From Candidatus Bipolaricaulota bacterium (GTDB taxonomy: Bacteria; Bipolaricaulota; Bipolaricaulia; M55B111), in NCBI GenBank assembly GCA_018334595.1, contig JAGXLQ010000049.1, positions 1 to 8,648 on the forward strand: a stretch of DNA of 8,648 bases, given 5' to 3'. A model generated the notes under the pieces. That model was not told the origin of the DNA. It made no database searches and saw only the letters and a program-made list of their open reading frames with translations. Both the position numbers and the translations under genes were made by a program. Shown piece by piece: positions 5,380 through 8,648 of this stretch; position 1 is the first letter of the stretch, and every line of letters begins with the position of its first letter.

Positions 5380-6641
5380 AGTATTACGCTCCCAAGGGGT
5401 TGAGCGACATACTTCCGGAAGAAATACCTTACTGGCACGCCGTGGAGGGCGAGGTCCGGTCCGCCATGTCGAGTTACAATTACAGGGAGATCAGGACCCC
5501 GATGATGGAGAAGACTGAGGTATTTGCCCGGGGTGTCGGTGAGGACACGGACGTCGTGTCCAAGGAGATGTATACCTTTGACGACAAGGGCGGGCGGTCG
5601 ATGACCTTGCGCCCCGAGAACACCGCATCCGTCGTCCGGGCATACCTCGAACACAAATTCTTCGGCAAGGAGGAGCTGTCTAAGTGGTATTACGTGGGGC
5701 CGATGTTCAGGTACGAGGCCCCGCAAAAGGGAAGGTCGCGGCAGTTCCATCAATACGGGGCTGAGGCGATCGGATCGGACGACCCGGCCCTGGACGCAGA
5801 ATTGATAACGCTGGCTATAGATATTTTAACCTCTCTGGGCCTGGAGGACGTCGGTCTGAAACTCAACAGTATTGGTTGTCCTGCGGATAGGGAGGACTAC
5901 ATAGAAGAACTAGTAAGTTACCTAGAGCCGAAACAGGAAGGACTCTGTGCCGACTGTCAGGAGAGGCTGACGACCAATCCACTCAGGATACTCGACTGTA
6001 AGAACGAGACTTGCCAGGAAATAGTGAAGGATGGGCCCGTCATGACCGACCACCTCTGTGAGGACTGTCAGGTACACTTTGACGAGGTCAAATCATATCT
6101 GGGCGAGCTGGAAGTCGACTACGTCATCGAACCAAAGCTCGTCCGTGGGTTGGACTACTACACAAAGACCGTATTCGAGGTATTCTCGGAGGACCTCGGC
6201 GCCCAGGATGCCCTTGTCGGTGGAGGGCGTTACGACGGGCTGGTCGAGCTATTTGGTGGCGAGCCCACTCCCGCTGTAGGATTTGCGGGAGGGATAGAGA
6301 GGTTGGTTCTCCTCCTGGAGGAACTGGAACGAGTCTCCCACTCGGGCGAGGGCCTGGACCTATACGTTGCGACGATAGACGAGGAATCGAAGAAGGTCGC
6401 GGTGAAGATACAGCGGGAACTGCGAAAGGTCGGTCTGATAACTGAGGTGGATTACCTGGGGAAGAGCCTGCAGGGGCAACTCGGTTACGCGGACAGGTAC
6501 GATGCAAAATACACGGCCATACTCGGCCCGCGAGAGTTAGAGGACGACGAGCTGACGTTGAGAAATATGGAGAGTGGCGACCAGATAAAGGTCTCGCTCG
6601 ACAACTACGTGGAAGATATTGGGAAGAGGATAACGGACTGA
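5376..6641 (+). CDS. hisS: Histidyl-tRNA synthetase
   Basis: This class II aminoacyl-tRNA synthetase charges tRNA-His with histidine in the cytosol. The protein has 421 residues, the common length. Class II motif 1 lies around 38-60 (REIRTPMMEKTEVF), with TLRPENT at 77-83. Motif 2 spans 106-128 and includes FRYE at 111-114. The histidine-specific LVRGLDYYT is at 255-263, GGGRYDGL at 282-289 and motif 3 AVGFAGGIERL at 300-310. The anticodon-binding domain begins near 327. The insertion domain contains three cysteine pairs: C191/C194, C208/C213 and C228/C231, reminiscent of zinc-binding forms in Firmicutes. The ATG overlaps the ribH stop as ATGA and has GGGAG seven bases upstream, so it is probably cotranscribed and coupled with the riboflavin genes. 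No T-box is seen. This is a synthetase rather than HisZ, because the motifs and C-terminal domain are complete. Confidence 0.97.
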   Translation: MKYYAPKGLSDILPEEIPYWHAVEGEVRSAMSSYNYREIRTPMMEKTEVFARGVGEDTDVVSKEMYTFDDKGGRSMTLRPENTASVVRAYLEHKFFGKEELSKWYYVGPMFRYEAPQKGRSRQFHQYGAEAIGSDDPALDAELITLAIDILTSLGLEDVGLKLNSIGCPADREDYIEELVSYLEPKQEGLCADCQERLTTNPLRILDCKNETCQEIVKDGPVMTDHLCEDCQVHFDEVKSYLGELEVDYVIEPKLVRGLDYYTKTVFEVFSEDLGAQDALVGGGRYDGLVELFGGEPTPAVGFAGGIERLVLLLEELERVSHSGEGLDLYVATIDEESKKVAVKIQRELRKVGLITEVDYLGKSLQGQLGYADRYDAKYTAILGPRELEDDELTLRNMESGDQIKVSLDNYVEDIGKRITD

Positions 6642-6643
6642 TA

Positions 6644-6657
6644 GCGCAACGCTGCGC
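6644..6657 (+). other. Small hairpin between hisS and the aldo/keto reductase gene
   Basis: GCGCA 6644-6648 pairs with TGCGC 6653-6657 around a four-base loop, just after the hisS stop. There is no T-run, so it is not a convincing terminator. It may stabilise an mRNA end or be chance. Confidence 0.3.
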
Positions 6658-6680
6658 AAGGTTAAGCCATGGGAGGGCTT

Positions 6681-7460
6681 ATGGAAGTACCGGTTAAGAC
6701 GTTTTCAGGTTGCGATGTCCCCGTCGTTGGGCTTGGTACGTGGAAGCTTAGAGGAGAAATATGTGAAACTACTGTCAGGAAGGCGGTAGGGTTGGGGTAT
6801 CGCCATATAGACACGGCCGCGTTTTACCAGAACGAATCACGGGTTGGAGACGCCATTAGCCACTTCGACCGCGAGAGATTATTCATCACCACCAAGGTCT
6901 GGAAGGACAAGCTGGAGTATTCCGATTTCATGGCTTCGGCGGAGAGAAGCCTGGACAGGCTCGGTCTGGACAGGGTGGACCTCCTCTTGATCCACTGGCC
7001 AAATCCCGATGTACCCCTGGAAGAGACGATTTCTGCGATGAACGATCTAGTGGACGAGGGCAAGGTAAGCCATATCGGGGTAAGCAACTTTGAAGACGAC
7101 GAGCAGCTTGACCTCGCCCGGGAGCTATCGGATTACCCGATCGTCAACGACCAGGTAGAGTACCACGTGGGAAAGGATAGAAGCGAGTTGCTCGATTACT
7201 GTCGGAACAAGGGAGTCGGCCTTACCGCTTACAGTCCTCTTGCTCAGGGAGGAGTACTTGATCAGAAGGTGACGAACGATCTGGCGGACAAGTACGGCAA
7301 GTCGCCTGGACAGGTGGCGCTGAAGTGGCTCGTGGAGCAGGAGAACGTAATTGCCATTCCCAAGGCGAGTTCGGAAGATCATTTACGGGAAAACCTTAAC
7401 CTGTTCGACTGGGAGATGGAGGAGGAAGACCTCTCCACCCTGGAGGAAGTCTCGCTTTAA
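6681..7460 (+). CDS. Aldo/keto reductase (2,5-diketogluconate reductase-like)
   Basis: This is a single-domain NAD(P)H-dependent carbonyl reductase of the aldo/keto reductase superfamily; the substrate cannot be told from sequence. The 259 residues form a (beta/alpha)8 barrel. The catalytic tetrad is complete: D44 and Y49 in HIDTAAFYQNE, K72 in TTKVW, and H105 in LLIHWP. GVSNF at 133-137, the cofactor-binding AYSPLAQG and IPKAS at 226-230 fit the group related to bacterial 2,5-diketo-D-gluconate and methylglyoxal reductases. The protein is strongly acidic (about 50 Asp+Glu, 27 Lys+Arg), as in salt-adapted organisms. I start it at ATG 6681, which has GGAGG at 6672-6676 just upstream; the in-frame ATG at 6669 would add four residues and place that site inside the gene. 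It follows hisS by about 40 bp and is probably in the same transcript, with no obvious functional tie to riboflavin beyond redox chemistry. Confidence 0.9.
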   Translation: MEVPVKTFSGCDVPVVGLGTWKLRGEICETTVRKAVGLGYRHIDTAAFYQNESRVGDAISHFDRERLFITTKVWKDKLEYSDFMASAERSLDRLGLDRVDLLLIHWPNPDVPLEETISAMNDLVDEGKVSHIGVSNFEDDEQLDLARELSDYPIVNDQVEYHVGKDRSELLDYCRNKGVGLTAYSPLAQGGVLDQKVTNDLADKYGKSPGQVALKWLVEQENVIAIPKASSEDHLRENLNLFDWEMEEEDLSTLEEVSL

Positions 7461-7497
7461 GCAAGTCTCATTGAGTTCAAACAAATAATAACGTCGC

Positions 7498-7505
7498 GAG
7501 GTGAT
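7498..7505 (+). promoter_or_regulatory. Ribosome binding site of the amphi-Trp-like gene
   Basis: GAGGTGAT is an excellent match to the 16S 3' end. It overlaps the GTG at 7501 but correctly precedes the in-frame GTG at 7510, so the latter is the better start. Confidence 0.7.
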
Positions 7506-7509
7506 TATC

Positions 7510-7800
7510 GTGGTAGAATTACCATCATCGGAAGATAAGTTAGGCAAGCTGGATTACGAGTCGGAAGTCAGCAAGAAGGACCTGATCAAGTTTCTGGAAG
7601 AGATAGTTGCTCAGCTGAAGAAAGACGACAAGCTTACGGTCTCCATGGTTGGTGCGGAAGCCTCCTTCCCCTTTTCGGAGCCGATAGAACTGGAGGTCGA
7701 GACGGATTACAACAAACATATCAACGCCCGAGAGCTCGAGATCGAAATCGAGTTTAGGGAAGCAAAAGGAACTGGTCGATCTCCGGAGCAATCGAGCTAG
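7510..7800 (+). CDS. Small amphi-Trp-like protein, function unknown
   Basis: The protein has 96 residues from GTG 7510. Its layout is an N-terminal LDYESEVSKKDLIKFLEEIVAQLKKDD-type segment (a strand, then an amphipathic helix, residues about 13-41), a middle strand region LTVSMVGAEASFPF, and an alternating charged end ELEIEIEFRE. The pattern of helix followed by alternating acidic/hydrophobic strands resembles the amphi-Trp domain family, small proteins of unknown function common in halophilic archaea and some bacteria. The tryptophan that gives the family its name is absent here, and a Ser/Gln-rich tail follows. The assignment rests on pattern only. The gene is 49 bp after the aldo/keto reductase and is the last gene before a strong terminator hairpin, so it is likely cotranscribed or has its own weak promoter in the A/T-rich gap. 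Confidence 0.6.
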   Translation: MVELPSSEDKLGKLDYESEVSKKDLIKFLEEIVAQLKKDDKLTVSMVGAEASFPFSEPIELEVETDYNKHINARELEIEIEFREAKGTGRSPEQSS

Positions 7801-7827
7801 ACTTGATTTTAACCAGAAGTTAATCTG

Positions 7828-7869
7828 CCCACAACGCCCGGGAGACGGTCTAACCCCGGGCGTTGTGGG
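7828..7869. terminator. Bidirectional hairpin terminator between convergent units
   Basis: CCCACAACGCCCGGG at 7828-7842 pairs perfectly with 7855-7869 over 15 bp around a 12-nt loop. On the plus strand it is followed by TTTCTATCT, a modest U-tract. It stands between the stop of the plus-strand unit (7800) and the folP stop on the minus strand (7875-7873), so it can serve both directions; the U-tract on the minus side is poor. Confidence 0.85.
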
Positions 7870-7872
7870 TTT

Positions 7873-8648
7873 CTATCTGCACCTCATCGCTACCCGCGTA
7901 GCCCTGAAGACTTCCTTAACGTCGTGCACCCTGAGTATTTTTGCACCCTTCAGGACCCCGATTACGTTACTCGCTATAGTGCCCTCTATCCTCTCGTCGA
8001 CTGGCAGGTCTAGAGTGGCGCCGATAAATGATTTCCTCGAGGTCCCTAGAAGGAGGGGGCTGCCGAGAACCTGAAATTCCTCAAGCCTGCGGAGTATCTC
8101 GTAGTTGTGGGCGACCGTCTTGCCAAATCCAATCCCCGGGTCAATTATTATCTTTCCCCTTGTAATCCCGTAATCGACCGCCGCTGCGGTACGCTCCCGC
8201 AAGAAGTCGATGATATCCCCGACGGGGTCGTCGTAAGTGGGGTTCTCCTGCATCGACTCCGGGGTCCCCTGCATGTGCATCAAGACGATCGGCACCCCCC
8301 GTTCGGCAACTAGTTCGCCGAGTTCGGGGTCCGATCTCAGGGCGCTGACGTCGTTGACGATATCGGCGCCCGCGTCCAGCGCTCGTTCTGCCACGGAGGC
8401 CTTACGCGTGTCGATCGAAATCAACACGTCCGACCTCTCCCTGATCTCCTCGATGACGGGGATGGTTCTTGCCATTTCTTCTTCTGGGGGGACCTCCCCG
8501 GCTCCGGGCCTAGTGGACTCTCCTCCGACGTCAATGATATCGGCACCCTGGTTAACCATTGCGATGCCTCTCTCCCGTGCCAGGTCCGCGTCGTTGTACT
8601 CGCCCCCGTCCGAGAAGGAGTCGGGGGTGACGTTCAGTATTCCCATGA
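7873..8648 (-). CDS. folP: Dihydropteroate synthase, 5' end outside the window
   Basis: FolP joins p-aminobenzoate to 6-hydroxymethyl-7,8-dihydropterin diphosphate to give dihydropteroate in folate synthesis, and is the target of sulfonamides. Numbering from the first visible Met (8646): NVTPDSFSDGG at 5-15, GGESTRPGA at 41-49, SIDT at 77-80, NDV at 98-100, MHMQGTPE at 123-130, DPGIGFGK at 169-176, GTSRKSFIG at 201-209 and RVHDV at 239-243. These are the pterin, pABA and diphosphate-binding elements of the TIM barrel, all intact. That Met is almost certainly internal: the family normally has a strand such as RTLIMGILNVTPDSF before it, and the two bases visible upstream (TC) fit an Ile or Val codon. 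Only a short N-terminal piece is therefore missing. The C-terminus ends at TAG 7875-7873, four bases from the terminator stem. It converges on the riboflavin-hisS unit. Confidence 0.97.
   Translation of the reverse strand, partial: MGILNVTPDSFSDGGEYNDADLARERGIAMVNQGADIIDVGGESTRPGAGEVPPEEEMARTIPVIEEIRERSDVLISIDTRKASVAERALDAGADIVNDVSALRSDPELGELVAERGVPIVLMHMQGTPESMQENPTYDDPVGDIIDFLRERTAAAVDYGITRGKIIIDPGIGFGKTVAHNYEILRRLEEFQVLGSPLLLGTSRKSFIGATLDLPVDERIEGTIASNVIGVLKGAKILRVHDVKEVFRATRVAMRCR

Noticed and set aside
5163..5753. A 196-codon minus-strand frame across ribH and hisS
   Set aside because: It is the shadow of two clearly conserved plus-strand genes and has no recognisable domain or ribosome binding site.
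6124..6507. A 127-codon minus-strand frame inside hisS
   Set aside because: Its Arg/Pro-rich composition is typical of an antisense shadow of a G+C-rich gene; hisS motifs occupy the opposite strand.
6669..6680. ATG at 6669 as the start of the aldo/keto reductase
   Set aside because: A GGAGG site lies between it and ATG 6681, and the family N-terminus fits the later start. The earlier ATG has only a weak AAGG upstream and cannot be fully excluded.
8644..8646. ATG at 8646-8644 as the true folP start
   Set aside because: FolP proteins normally have a short strand before MGILNVTPDSF, and the visible upstream bases keep the frame open to the window edge.

Overview
The window is a compact stretch of bacterial housekeeping genes with about 95% coding density and roughly half G+C by eye. 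I found no phage, transposon, CRISPR array or defence module. It looks like the chromosome of a halophilic or salt-adapted diderm bacterium with Firmicutes-like gene order, but the exact phylum cannot be fixed from sequence reading alone. The reasons are these. YidC carries the large periplasmic domain seen in organisms with an outer membrane, while yidC-jag-mnmE is the order typical of Firmicutes and relatives. Several proteins are very acidic: the aldo/keto reductase has about 50 Asp+Glu against about 27 Lys+Arg by hand count. A small protein resembling the amphi-Trp family, best known from halophiles, is also present.

Left part (1-2811, minus strand): a transcription unit reads yidC, jag (khpB), mnmE, with mnmE running off the left edge. 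A strong sigma-70-like promoter (TTGAAA, 17 bp, TAAAAT) and a GAGGAGG ribosome binding site precede the GTG start of yidC. YidC inserts membrane proteins, Jag/KhpB is an RNA-binding KH-R3H protein, and MnmE modifies U34 of certain tRNAs.

Middle (about 2812-3040): a divergent intergenic region of about 230 bp separates yidC from the riboflavin genes. It holds a cluster of inverted repeats, including a 57-nt nested hairpin with mutually exclusive pairings, and an 8-bp perfect tandem repeat. It matches no riboswitch I recognise; in particular I see no FMN riboswitch.

Right part (3041-7800, plus strand): ribE, ribBA and ribH form a riboflavin cluster without ribD. RibBA makes both precursors (the four-carbon unit and the pyrimidine from GTP), RibH builds lumazine, and RibE dismutates it to riboflavin. 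The hisS start codon overlaps the ribH stop. An aldo/keto reductase and the amphi-Trp-like small protein follow. A perfect 15-bp stem hairpin (7828-7869) then separates this unit from the convergent folP gene (dihydropteroate synthase), whose 5' end lies just outside the right edge.

Most genes are ordinary, intact family members. The items most worth a second look are the structured divergent intergenic region, the absence of both a Shine-Dalgarno sequence and an FMN riboswitch before ribE, the short Jag with a degenerate GxxG loop, and the possibly Trp-less amphi-Trp protein.
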